Assembly (NCBI GenBank): GCA_019424245.1
Contig: JAHYZV010000009.1
Location: 1 to 64,000, forward strand
Direction: 5' to 3'
From: Clostridiales bacterium
GTDB lineage: Bacteria > Bacillota > Clostridia > Lachnospirales > Lachnospiraceae
DNA: 64,000 bases
A program made the position numbers and the translations under genes. Position 1 is the stretch's first letter, and each line of letters opens with the position of its first letter. The notes below the pieces were generated by a model. It worked only from the letters and a program-made list of their open reading frames with translations, did no database searches and was not told the origin of the DNA. Below, one piece after another: positions 1-7,516 of this stretch.

Positions 1-67
1 CAGAATACGGATGTATAATATAGAATATTTAATGTGCAGTTTTGAAGGAGCAATCCTTTAATTATAT

Positions 68-139
68 TCCTCGATAGCTCAATGGTAGAGCACTCGGCTG
101 TTAACCGAGTTGTTGTAGGTTCGAGCCCTACTCGGGGAG
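68..139 (+). tRNA. tRNA-Asn (GTT)
   Basis: Cloverleaf read by eye. The 7-bp acceptor stem pairs 68-74 with 132-138 and allows a G-T pair. A D-arm with GCTC/GAGC, an anticodon loop with GTT at 100-102 and a T-arm with GGTTCGAGCC follow. No CCA is encoded. It is the first of three closely spaced tRNAs that probably share a transcript, since only one terminator follows at 381. Confidence 0.97.
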
Positions 140-202
140 TTGTAAGAACTAATATGATTTACCATACAGAAGGGAAACTTGTCCTTCTAGCTTGTTTAAT
201 AA

Positions 203-274
203 GGCTCCATGGTCAAGCGGTTAAGACACCACCCTTTCACGGTGGTATCAGGGGTTCAAATCCCCTTGGAGTCA
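203..274 (+). tRNA. tRNA-Glu (TTC)
   Basis: Acceptor stem 203-209 pairs with 267-273. The anticodon stem CCACC/GGTGG encloses a loop with TTC, and the T-loop is GGTTCAAATCC. CCA is not encoded. It lies between tRNA-Asn and tRNA-Cys. Confidence 0.97.
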
Positions 275-307
275 TTTTTTGTTCTTACTCTGAATAGAAT
301 ATAATAT

Positions 308-378
308 GGCGACATAGCCAAGTGGTAAGGCGTGGGTCTGCAACACCCTGATCACCAGTTCGAATCTGGTTGTCGCCT
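308..378 (+). tRNA. tRNA-Cys (GCA)
   Basis: Acceptor stem GGCGACA (308-314) pairs with TGTCGCC (371-377). The anticodon GCA is at 340-342 and the T-arm contains GTTCGAATC. It is the last tRNA of the cluster, directly followed by a hairpin terminator. Confidence 0.97.
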
Positions 379-380
379 CT

Positions 381-413
381 AAGTCATCTCACTGTGTGGG
401 ATGACTTTTTTTG
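381..413 (+). terminator. Terminator of the tRNA cluster
   Basis: Inverted repeat AAGTCATC / GATGACTT around a loop of about ten bases, followed by a run of Ts. It lies three bases past tRNA-Cys and fits a rho-independent terminator. Confidence 0.85.
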
Positions 414-436
414 TTTTATAAATAATCCACATGAAA

Positions 437-465
437 TTGACAAATTTATGCATTTGTATTTTATA
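437..465 (+). promoter_or_regulatory. Sigma-A type promoter for the lipoprotein/Wzz genes
   Basis: TTGACA at 437-442, a 17-base spacer and TTTATA at 460-465. It lies about 70 bases ahead of the lipoprotein start and just after the tRNA terminator, so it is the natural promoter of the 538-3463 gene set. A second weak TATACT lies at 482. Confidence 0.55.
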
Positions 466-537
466 AAACTGACAAATATGTTATACTGTGACCATGTATC
501 TGAATGTTTATAGAAATGTATATAAAAGGGGAAAACA

Positions 538-1359
538 ATGAGCAAATTCAGTGTTTTTAGAAAAAGTGCAGGAATTGTACTGAGTATGACTATGCTGTTT
601 GGCATGTCAGCATGTGGAAAGCATGTCGAGGCTGTTATAACAGATGATTCGGAGGATATAACAAGCTATCAGGAATATCCAACAGTAGAAACGAGTAAAG
701 CAGATAAATTCAGTTATTCTGATCTTACGGTCAATTCATTGAAATATATGATGTCGGAAAATGATGTGAAGAATATATACGGAACACCAGTTTCGGAGTA
801 TGAATCTACAGAAAAAGAAAATAATGCAGATGCCTTATATGTAGAGAAGGTATGCGCGTACAACGATCTTACATTTATATTTGTAAAATTCGATGATTCG
901 GGTAAGACAGCCGGAAAGAACCAGTCGGGAACATACAGGCTGACGGCAGCTGCATCTGTGAGTGATAAGGATGTATTTGCAAGAGGACTTAAGGTCGGAA
1001 TGTCAGCGGATTCTATATTAAGGGTTTATTACAGAGATACTAATTATAGAAACAATTATTGTATGACATCAGATAAAACAGCAGTTTTAGGTAATTATCT
1101 TTATGGAAGTTTTACTATGGATGATCTTGATAAGATAAATACGAAGGATGCAATATCCTATGGCCTGATTAATTATAATGGATATGACAGTTTAGAGGAT
1201 GCTGAGAATTATATTATTGAACTGACATATTTTTCACCAGATTATAAGTCAGGAACAGCAACTGTAGATGATGATTTTGCACAGATTGCTTTTGATATAG
1301 ACAACAATGGGACGATAACTGCCATAAGGTGGTATTACTATCCGGAAGAAGGAGAATAA
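538..1359 (+). CDS. Predicted lipoprotein of unknown function
   Basis: 273-aa protein with a lipoprotein signal: a basic start, a hydrophobic stretch, and a lipobox MSAC that places the lipidated cysteine at residue 26. The mature part holds two similar segments (around residues 65-120 and 150-200), each beginning with a short helix-like stretch such as LKYMMSENDVKNIYG. This is reminiscent of BamE/SmpA-like small lipoprotein folds, but the likeness is weak and no function should be taken from it. An AAGGGG ribosome binding site supports the ATG at 538. The Wzz-like gene begins three bases past the stop, so the two are probably co-transcribed and may act together at the cell surface. Confidence 0.8.
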   Translation: MSKFSVFRKSAGIVLSMTMLFGMSACGKHVEAVITDDSEDITSYQEYPTVETSKADKFSYSDLTVNSLKYMMSENDVKNIYGTPVSEYESTEKENNADALYVEKVCAYNDLTFIFVKFDDSGKTAGKNQSGTYRLTAAASVSDKDVFARGLKVGMSADSILRVYYRDTNYRNNYCMTSDKTAVLGNYLYGSFTMDDLDKINTKDAISYGLINYNGYDSLEDAENYIIELTYFSPDYKSGTATVDDDFAQIAFDIDNNGTITAIRWYYYPEEGE

Positions 1360-1362
1360 TAG

Positions 1363-2646
1363 ATGAAAAAGTTTTCAAGATGTGTGTTAATATTGATTAT
1401 TGTTGCAATTCTTAGTGGTGCAGCAGGATATGTTTATGAGAATAAGAAGATTATACCTATGTATGAGTCAACAACACAGTTGTATGTAGTACCAGGCGAG
1501 GAGAATGAAGCATCTATCAGGGCTAATAATGGTGGACTTAAAGATGATTTTACAATTATATTTAAAAGCAGTGTTGTAATCTCGGCAGCTCAGAGGATAG
1601 CAGGAACTTCTGAGGATATCGCACAGTATCTTACGGTATCTTCACCTGCAAACAGTAATATAGTGCAAATTAAATGTGTTAATCCTGACCAGAATACTGC
1701 AAAGAAGTATGTTGATGCTGTTGCATCTACTGCTATTAAGACAACATCCATAATACCGGTAAAGTCTATACAGATATTATCAGAGGGAACATCAAGTGGA
1801 GTATCTTTTAAGCCTGATTTATATAAGAATACAGGCATTATTGCAGGAACTGCATGTGCTGTATGTATGTTTATTGAGATAATAGTATGTCTTATTATGA
1901 GTGCATTTAAGTCCAAGGAAGATGATTTTAACCATGAGTATGAGTATGAAAGACGTTTTGGACGTATGGATTACATAGATCATAAGCCACAGCTTATAGA
2001 GACAGACAAAGATAATTCAACAACGGAATTGTATAACGCAGATACTGTTAACAGCAGACACATAAAAAATGATAGTGAACAAGTGAAAAAGAAGCCATCG
2101 TTTATTGAAGATGAAGAGGATATTCTTGAAAAGCTTGAGAATGAAGTGAGTGATTATTTCAATGAAGGAAAAGAAGAAAAGAAAAAGAAAAAACATAAGC
2201 ACTCAGGTAGTAAAGATACAGATGATAAAGCTGATGATACTAAAGGCAGTATTATATTAGAAAATGATGAAGATGATATAAACGATAATATAAGTGCCGA
2301 TTTAAATGATGATATAAGCGATAATAAAAACAATAATATAAAAGCTGATTTAAACGATGAAATAAGTGATAATATAAAAGCTGATTTAGGCATGTATGAT
2401 GAGGAATATCCAGATTCTGAAAATGACAAAACTAAAGATGATGAAGATATGAGTATTGTTGATGAATTATCGGATGATGAGTTAAAGAACATAGAGATTG
2501 AAGATCAGGCAGCGGCTACGATTGATGACGAAGAAACGGTTGAAAAAGTGTTAAGGGAGTCTGCTGGGACATTTTCATCAGATGTAGCAGATATACAGGA
2601 AGCTTCCAGGGAAAATTACCGTATATTAGGTACGATAAAAGAATAA
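1363..2646 (+). CDS. Wzz-like chain-length / polysaccharide co-polymerase protein with acidic tail
   Basis: 427 aa. A first membrane segment (about residues 5-25), an outside loop starting YESTTQLYVVP (residues 34-44), and a second membrane segment (157-182) form the layout of the Wzz/CapA family, which controls the chain length of surface polysaccharides and activates CpsD-type kinases. The cytoplasmic tail of about 240 residues is strongly acidic, with a lysine-rich patch and imperfect copies of a DNIxADLNDxIS unit. Such a tail is not usual in the family. It is followed 15 bases later by a CpsD-like ATPase, the usual partner. No glycosyltransferases or flippase lie nearby, so this is an isolated regulatory pair. 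Confidence 0.75.
   Translation: MKKFSRCVLILIIVAILSGAAGYVYENKKIIPMYESTTQLYVVPGEENEASIRANNGGLKDDFTIIFKSSVVISAAQRIAGTSEDIAQYLTVSSPANSNIVQIKCVNPDQNTAKKYVDAVASTAIKTTSIIPVKSIQILSEGTSSGVSFKPDLYKNTGIIAGTACAVCMFIEIIVCLIMSAFKSKEDDFNHEYEYERRFGRMDYIDHKPQLIETDKDNSTTELYNADTVNSRHIKNDSEQVKKKPSFIEDEEDILEKLENEVSDYFNEGKEEKKKKKHKHSGSKDTDDKADDTKGSIILENDEDDINDNISADLNDDISDNKNNNIKADLNDEISDNIKADLGMYDEEYPDSENDKTKDDEDMSIVDELSDDELKNIEIEDQAAATIDDEETVEKVLRESAGTFSSDVADIQEASRENYRILGTIKE
2278..2391 (+). repeat. Imperfect in-frame tandem repeat in the Wzz-like gene
   Basis: Three imperfect units of about 36-48 bases built around GATAATATAA and GCTGATTTAAACGAT. They encode an acidic DNIxADLNDxIS motif in the cytoplasmic tail. 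Unit length stays in frame, so copy number could vary without breaking the gene. Confidence 0.65.
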
Positions 2647-2661
2647 AATAGGGGGTGTCAT

Positions 2662-3246
2662 ATGTATAGTGTGAATATTGATAAACTTATGGACATTGAC
2701 AGTGAAAAAAAGGAGAGCTTAGTTCAGATTGCCCATAATATAACAGAAGCTCTTTCATCAGGTAAATCAGTAGCAGTCATAGGTGGTAAGGTTGATACAT
2801 TCAGGATAGCTTATAGCATTATGGAAGCTGGAAATAAGGTGTTATTCGTAGATGGAGATATCACAAGTGATGTGTTCTTAGGTAAGTATAAGCTTGGAAA
2901 AAATGCCAGAGGTGTTATGGATTATCTTAAGAATCCAGATGAGGATTATGAGCTTGTCTGTGTGACTAATCACAAGGAACTTGATATTATATTTACAGGA
3001 ATTACCGAAGATGGCATTGTTACCCAGGAAGAGAAAGAAGCATTTAGAAAGCTTCTTGACAAATATAATCAAAATTATGATTATATCGTAGTGGATTCAG
3101 ATGATACGGGAATACTTGCGGAATATTGTGCGGGAACTGTTATAATACAGGACGTGAAAAAGTATTCCATAGATGATACAAACGCACTTGTTAAAAAGCT
3201 TGAACAGAATGGCTGTAATGTGTCTGGTGTTATAATGAGAGAATAG
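2662..3246 (+). CDS. CpsD/CapB-like P-loop ATPase with degenerate Walker A
   Basis: 194 aa, ParA/MinD-like fold as in bacterial tyrosine kinases of capsule systems. A Walker A' motif (VLFVDGD, residues 60-66) and a Walker B strand (YDYIVVDSDD, 139-148) are clear. The place of the Walker A loop (about 36-48) reads VAVIGGKVDTFRI, without the expected GK(S/T). The C-terminus ends in GVIMRE, without the tyrosine cluster that is the autophosphorylation target in true BY-kinases. I infer a non-catalytic or strongly modified partner of the upstream Wzz-like protein. A good ribosome binding site (GGGGG) supports the ATG. Confidence 0.7.
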   Translation: MYSVNIDKLMDIDSEKKESLVQIAHNITEALSSGKSVAVIGGKVDTFRIAYSIMEAGNKVLFVDGDITSDVFLGKYKLGKNARGVMDYLKNPDEDYELVCVTNHKELDIIFTGITEDGIVTQEEKEAFRKLLDKYNQNYDYIVVDSDDTGILAEYCAGTVIIQDVKKYSIDDTNALVKKLEQNGCNVSGVIMRE

Positions 3247-3265
3247 TGTATTAAAGGAGAATGAA

Positions 3266-3463
3266 ATGATTCAGCTGGATGCCGGTGATATAATAAAAAT
3301 GAAAAAAAAGCATCCATGTGGAAGTGATGAATGGCAGATTGTAAAAACAGGTGCTGATGTTAAGCTTCGTTGTTGTGGGTGTTCACATGAGATTATATTA
3401 AAAAGATCACTTGTTGAAAAAAATACAAAAAAAATACAAAAAAAAGAAAATAAAGACTTGTAA
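3266..3463 (+). CDS. DUF951 family protein
   Basis: 65-aa protein matching the DUF951 family as remembered: MIQLDAGDIIKMKKKHPCG, then GADVKLRCCGC and a lysine-rich end. Conserved cysteines in HPCG and RCCGC suggest a small metal- or nucleic-acid-binding fold, but the role is unknown. The family is often found next to rpsF in Firmicutes, as here. AAAGGAG precedes the ATG. The promoter of the rpsF operon overlaps its stop codon. Confidence 0.85.
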   Translation: MIQLDAGDIIKMKKKHPCGSDEWQIVKTGADVKLRCCGCSHEIILKRSLVEKNTKKIQKKENKDL

Positions 3464-3486
3464 AGAGAATGAATCTATGTTAGAAT
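3458..3486 (+). promoter_or_regulatory. Promoter of the rpsF-ssb-rpsR operon
   Basis: TTGTAA at 3458-3463, exactly 17 bases, then TAGAAT at 3481-3486. The -35 box overlaps the DUF951 stop codon. It is about 80 bases ahead of rpsF. Confidence 0.55.
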
Positions 3487-3567
3487 TAGACCTCGTGATA
3501 TTATAATCCTTGTTCTTTTTATATTTGAATAAAAGGGACCAAAAGACCAGAAGGAGGTGCGACGTAG

Positions 3568-3855
3568 ATGAATAAGTATGAATTAGCATTAGTTGTTAGC
3601 GCAAACGTCGAGGATGAAGTAAGAAACGCTACTATAGAGCAGGTTAAGGAATTAATCACTCGTTTCGGTGGTACAATTACAGATCCAGGTACATGCGAAA
3701 AGAAGAAGCTTGCATACGATATCCAGCATATGAGCGAAGGATACTACAACTTCATTAAGTTTGAAGCTGAAGCAGCTACACCAGCTGAAGTTGAGTCAAG
3801 AATTCGTATTATGGAAAACGTTATCAGATTCTTAATCGTAAAAGATGGAGAATAA
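3568..3855 (+). CDS. rpsF: Ribosomal protein bS6
   Basis: 95 aa, the full usual length of bS6. It has the start MNKYELALVVSANVEDE and the conserved Y-IQHMSEGYY and FIKFEAEA segments of the ferredoxin-like fold. It binds 16S rRNA as a dimer with bS18, whose gene closes the same operon. A perfect AAGGAGG site precedes the ATG. The rpsF-ssb-rpsR order is conserved across Firmicutes. Confidence 0.97.
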   Translation: MNKYELALVVSANVEDEVRNATIEQVKELITRFGGTITDPGTCEKKKLAYDIQHMSEGYYNFIKFEAEAATPAEVESRIRIMENVIRFLIVKDGE

Positions 3856-3903
3856 TTAATTGACGTTTAGGCTTTCAACTCTTTATAGAAGAGGAGATTA
3901 AGT

Positions 3904-4368
3904 ATGAACAAAGTTATATTAATGGGAAGATTGACAAGAGAACCAGATGTTCGTTATTCACAGAATGCGGATGGTTCTATGGCAATCGCTAGATATACAT
4001 TAGCGGTAGACAGAAGACGCTCAAGAAATAGTGGTGCTGGTGATGATCAGACAGCAGATTTTATAGGTTGTGTTGCATTTGCAAGAGCAGCTGAGTTTGC
4101 TGAGAAGTATTTGCACCAGGGAACTAAGGTTGTTGTTACTGGACGTATCCAGACAGGTAGTTATACCAATAAGGACGGACAGAAGGTCTACACTACTGAT
4201 GTTGTTGTTGAAGAACAGGAATTTGCGGAAAGTAAAGCCGCTTCTTCCGCAGCTGGTACAACAGCATATACACCATCAAGACCTGAACCAAGCGCTGCAG
4301 CTGGTGATGGCTTTATGAATATACCTGATGGTGATAGCGTGGAAGACGAGGGTTTACCTTTCAATTAA
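3904..4368 (+). CDS. ssb: Single-stranded DNA-binding protein
   Basis: 154 aa. The OB fold (residues 1 to about 105) begins MNKVILMGRLTREPDVRY and includes the VAFARAAEFAEKYLHQGTKV segment. It is followed by a flexible linker rich in Ala, Ser and Pro, and an acidic tip ending EDEGLPFN, the docking tail for replication and repair partners. It coats ssDNA as a tetramer. It lies between rpsF and rpsR with a GAGGAG site before the ATG. Confidence 0.97.
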   Translation: MNKVILMGRLTREPDVRYSQNADGSMAIARYTLAVDRRRSRNSGAGDDQTADFIGCVAFARAAEFAEKYLHQGTKVVVTGRIQTGSYTNKDGQKVYTTDVVVEEQEFAESKAASSAAGTTAYTPSRPEPSAAAGDGFMNIPDGDSVEDEGLPFN

Positions 4369-4386
4369 GATAGGAGGTAACTTAAC

Positions 4387-4650
4387 ATGCCAGATAAGAA
4401 GGCTGAAAGACCAGAGGGTCAGATGAGAAGAAGACCAATGCGCAGAAGAAAGAAAGTATGTGCATTTTGTGCTGATGCAAACAAGGCATTAGATTATAAG
4501 GATGTTGCTTTATTAAAGAAGTATGTATCTGAAAGAGGAAAGATTCTTCCTAGAAGAATCACTGGAAACTGCGCTAAGCACCAGAGAGCTCTTACAGTAG
4601 CCGTAAAGAGAGCAAGACACGTAGCACTCTTACCATACACAGTAGAATAA
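4387..4650 (+). CDS. rpsR: Ribosomal protein bS18
   Basis: 87 aa. A basic N-terminal tail (RRRPMRRRKK) precedes the core KVCAFCADANKALDYKDVALLKKYVSERGKILPRR, typical of cysteine-containing bS18. It forms a heterodimer with bS6 in the 30S platform. It is the last gene of the rpsF operon and is followed by a very long terminator-like hairpin. Confidence 0.97.
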   Translation: MPDKKAERPEGQMRRRPMRRRKKVCAFCADANKALDYKDVALLKKYVSERGKILPRRITGNCAKHQRALTVAVKRARHVALLPYTVE

Positions 4651-4954
4651 GCGCGAGTAACGATGAGAATATAAAAACAAGAACCCAATTATCCTGCTTG
4701 CAGGAATAATTGGGTTCTTGTTTTTATATTCGAGGAGCACCGCGACTGTCATATAGTAATTATGGCAAAGCCATAATTACTACATGACTCATCGTTACGA
4801 GGCTTCCATATTGCAGCAACATATGTTATAATCCTATTATGCTTTTGCATTAGGATTACTATATTGTTTTGCAACTCATGTAGTCAACTGACATAACATA
4901 TTATATGGAATTGTATTATTATGTTGATTTAATCATCATAAGAATGGAGATATT
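4651..4954. other. Structured intergenic region ahead of gdpP
   Basis: This gap of about 300 bases holds no gene I can support. It contains three hairpins in tandem: 4668-4735; 4748-4788, a 13-bp perfect stem extended by 5 bp past one mismatch; and 4811-4874, imperfect with TAATCCTA/TAGGATTA at the core. An outer 11-bp stem pairs 4657-4667 with 4788-4798 and encloses the first two. ACTACATGA at 4779-4787 can also pair with TCATGTAGT at 4876-4884, which would break the second hairpin. Confidence 0.7.
4668..4735 (+). terminator. Very long hairpin terminator after rpsR
   Basis: Near-perfect stem of about 29 bp: AATATAAAAACAAGAACCC pairs with GGGTTCTTGTTTTTATATT and the stem continues to a CTTG loop, with one bulge. 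The stem is much longer than a normal terminator and nearly symmetric, so it could end transcripts on both strands. It lies inside a larger nest of inverted repeats. Confidence 0.75.
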
Positions 4955-7009
4955 ATGAATAATAAGCAGGAAAAGTCGTTCCGTCCTTCTGGAAGACTTA
5001 ATTCGGTTTTTGTATGGCCTATAGCTTTGGGAATATTACTTATCATAATTGATTTTATATTATATTTTATAAATATACCTGCGGCATCAGTAGTTGCTGT
5101 ATTTACATTTGTATATATATGTGTGTGTGCATTTATGATATTGTACTTCAGGCCAAGAATTATAAAAGAAATCGTAGAGTTTTCTTCTAATTATTCACAG
5201 GTTCAAAGGCAATTGCTCTATGATCTTAGTATTCCATACTGTCTTTTGGATAATAAAGGTAATATATTGTGGATGAATTCTGCTATGCAGCACTGTATAA
5301 GCAAAAAGAATGATTACAATAAGAATATATCAACAATTATTCCTGAACTTTCAACGAATGTATTCAGAAATTTTGATGATTATAAAGAAGTAAGAGTTGC
5401 ACTTAATGATAGAGATTATAAGATTGAGATGAAAAGAATAAGTGCAGATATACTTACTCAGGGGGTAAATATACTTTCAAGGGACTATAATTCATCACTT
5501 GTTGCCATGTATATGTTTGATGAAACAGATGTCAATAAGTACATTCAGAAAATCAGGGATGAAAGATTTGTAGTGGGACTTGTTTATATTGACAACTATG
5601 AGGATGCACTTGAAAGTGTTGATGATGTAAGAAGATCGCTTTTTGTCGGACTAGTAGATAAAAGAGTGAACAAGTATTTTTCTGCCGGAGCTGCTATTAT
5701 AAGAAAGATGGAGAAGGATAAATATCTGGTTGTGTTCAGATATAAGTTCCTTGAACGGATACTTTCTGATAAGTTTAGTCTTGTTGAAGATATAAAAAGT
5801 GTAAAGGTTGGCAATGAAAAAACGCTTACACTCAGTATCGGTATAGGTACAGGTGCTAATGATTATGCAAGGAATTATGAGATAGCTAAGGCAGCAATGG
5901 ATCTTGCACTTGGACGAGGAGGAGACCAGGCAGTTATCAAGGATGGAGATAAGATATACTATTATGGCGGAAAGAGCCAGCAGATGGAGAAGAATACAAG
6001 AGTAAAGGTCCGCGTAAAAGCACATGCCCTAAGGCAGATTCTTGAGGCCAATGATAATGTGCTCATTATGGGACACAGCCTTCCTGATATTGATTCATTT
6101 GGCTCAGCACTTGGTATATATATTATAGCAAAGAAGCTTGGAAAGGAAGCTCATATAGTGTTTGGTGAGGTTTCCACAAGTGTAAGGCCCTTTATGAACC
6201 GCTTCATCAATAAAGAAGAGTATCCTGATGATATGTTTATAAGTAAGGATAATGCGGAGAGTTATATAAAGCCATCAACGGTTGTCATAGTTGTAGATGT
6301 AAACCGGGCACAGAGAGTGGAATGTCCTATACTTCTTGATAAGTGTAAAACAGTAATTGTATTTGATCATCACAGACGTTCAAGTGATACGATAACAGGT
6401 GCTGTGCTTTCATATGTAGATCCGTATGCTTCATCGGCATGTGAGATGGTTACAGAGATGATACAGTATGTAGATGATGGGATTAAGCTGCGTGCATTTG
6501 AAGCAGATGCTTTGTATGCTGGAATATCTATAGATACAGATGGTTTTAACAGCAAGTCAGGACCACGTACATTTGAGGCAGCAGCGTTCTTAAGAAGACA
6601 TGGAGCAGATGTAACAAGAGTAAGGAAAATGCTTCGTAACGATATGAATGAATATAAGGCCATAGCTTCTGCAGTAAGTAAGTCGGAGGTGTATAAGAAC
6701 GCGTTTGCGATAACTGTATTTGATGGAACTGGTCTTGAAAGCCCTACGATAGGTGGTGCTAAGGCAGCTAACCAGTTACTTGATATATCAGGTATAAAGG
6801 CATCATTTGTTATAACAGCATATGAGGATAAGTTATATATAAGTGCAAGGTCTATAGATGAAGTAAACGTGCAGCTTGTCATGGAAAAGCTTGGTGGAGG
6901 TGGTCATATGAGTATCGCCGGAGCCCAGCTTACAGACTGCACTATAGAACAGGCCGTTAATACAATAAAACTCACTCTTGATAAAATGCTTGAAGATGGA
7001 GAAATATAA
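4955..7009 (+). CDS. gdpP: Cyclic-di-AMP phosphodiesterase GdpP
   Basis: 684 aa, normal length. Two membrane segments (about 19-39 and 43-65) are followed by a PAS region, a degenerate GGDEF domain (no GGDEF motif) and a DHH/DHHA1 phosphodiesterase. The DHH part has GHSLPDIDSFGSALG from about residue 372, VVDVNRA, DHH at about 470-472, and the GGGGHMSIAGA motif near 647. It breaks down c-di-AMP to pApA, lowering the signal that governs potassium, osmotic and cell-wall balance. AATGGAGA precedes the ATG. It lies ahead of rplI and dnaB, a common Firmicute arrangement, downstream of a structured leader-like region. Confidence 0.95.
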   Translation: MNNKQEKSFRPSGRLNSVFVWPIALGILLIIIDFILYFINIPAASVVAVFTFVYICVCAFMILYFRPRIIKEIVEFSSNYSQVQRQLLYDLSIPYCLLDNKGNILWMNSAMQHCISKKNDYNKNISTIIPELSTNVFRNFDDYKEVRVALNDRDYKIEMKRISADILTQGVNILSRDYNSSLVAMYMFDETDVNKYIQKIRDERFVVGLVYIDNYEDALESVDDVRRSLFVGLVDKRVNKYFSAGAAIIRKMEKDKYLVVFRYKFLERILSDKFSLVEDIKSVKVGNEKTLTLSIGIGTGANDYARNYEIAKAAMDLALGRGGDQAVIKDGDKIYYYGGKSQQMEKNTRVKVRVKAHALRQILEANDNVLIMGHSLPDIDSFGSALGIYIIAKKLGKEAHIVFGEVSTSVRPFMNRFINKEEYPDDMFISKDNAESYIKPSTVVIVVDVNRAQRVECPILLDKCKTVIVFDHHRRSSDTITGAVLSYVDPYASSACEMVTEMIQYVDDGIKLRAFEADALYAGISIDTDGFNSKSGPRTFEAAAFLRRHGADVTRVRKMLRNDMNEYKAIASAVSKSEVYKNAFAITVFDGTGLESPTIGGAKAANQLLDISGIKASFVITAYEDKLYISARSIDEVNVQLVMEKLGGGGHMSIAGAQLTDCTIEQAVNTIKLTLDKMLEDGEI

Positions 7010-7053
7010 GAAAAAAGCGAAAATGCGTAACAATAGTTATAGGAGGCACAATC

Positions 7054-7500
7054 ATGGAAGTTATATTATTAGAAGATGTAAGAACTCTTGGAAAGAAGGG
7101 TCAGATTGTAAAAATAAATGATGGGTATGCAAGAAACTATGTTTTACCTAAGAAGTTAGGTATAGAAGCAACACCTAAGAATCTTAATGATCTTAAGTTA
7201 CAGAAGAAAAGAGAAGAAAAAGAAGCAGCAGAGGAGCTTGCAAGAGCTAAGGAGCTTGCAGCAAGCATTGAAGACAAGTCAGTTACACTTTCTATGAAGA
7301 CAGGAGAATGTGGAAAAACATTTGGAACTATCTCAACTAAGGAAATAGCTGTTGCTGCAAAAGAACAGCTTGGACTTGAGGTTGATAAGAAGAAAATGAA
7401 GCTTGATGAACCTATTAAGACACTTGGAACACATATAGTAGCTCTTAAGCTTCACAAGGATGTTACAGCCAGACTTACAGTTAAAGTTGTAGAAAAGTAA
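7054..7500 (+). CDS. rplI: Ribosomal protein bL9
   Basis: 148 aa, standard length. The N-terminal domain MEVILLEDVRTLGKKGQIV..NDGYARNYVLPK is a textbook bL9 signature. It is followed by the long lysine/glutamate-rich connecting helix and the C-terminal rRNA-binding domain. AGGAGG precedes the ATG. The gene lies between gdpP and dnaB with short gaps, so it is probably in one transcript with them. Confidence 0.97.
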   Translation: MEVILLEDVRTLGKKGQIVKINDGYARNYVLPKKLGIEATPKNLNDLKLQKKREEKEAAEELARAKELAASIEDKSVTLSMKTGECGKTFGTISTKEIAVAAKEQLGLEVDKKKMKLDEPIKTLGTHIVALKLHKDVTARLTVKVVEK

Positions 7501-7516
7501 TTATAAGTGAGGAACT

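Noticed and set aside
1..67. End of an rRNA operon before the first tRNA
   Set aside because: tRNA-Asn and tRNA-Glu often follow 5S rRNA, but the 67 bases seen do not match a 5S end.
82..297. 71-codon frame over tRNA-Asn and tRNA-Glu
   Set aside because: It runs through two clear tRNA genes; the reading frame is a by-product.
3464..3567. Possible ribosomal protein leader before rpsF
   Set aside because: I looked for the bS6:bS18 leader fold, but saw no convincing conserved stem, only a promoter and ribosome binding site.
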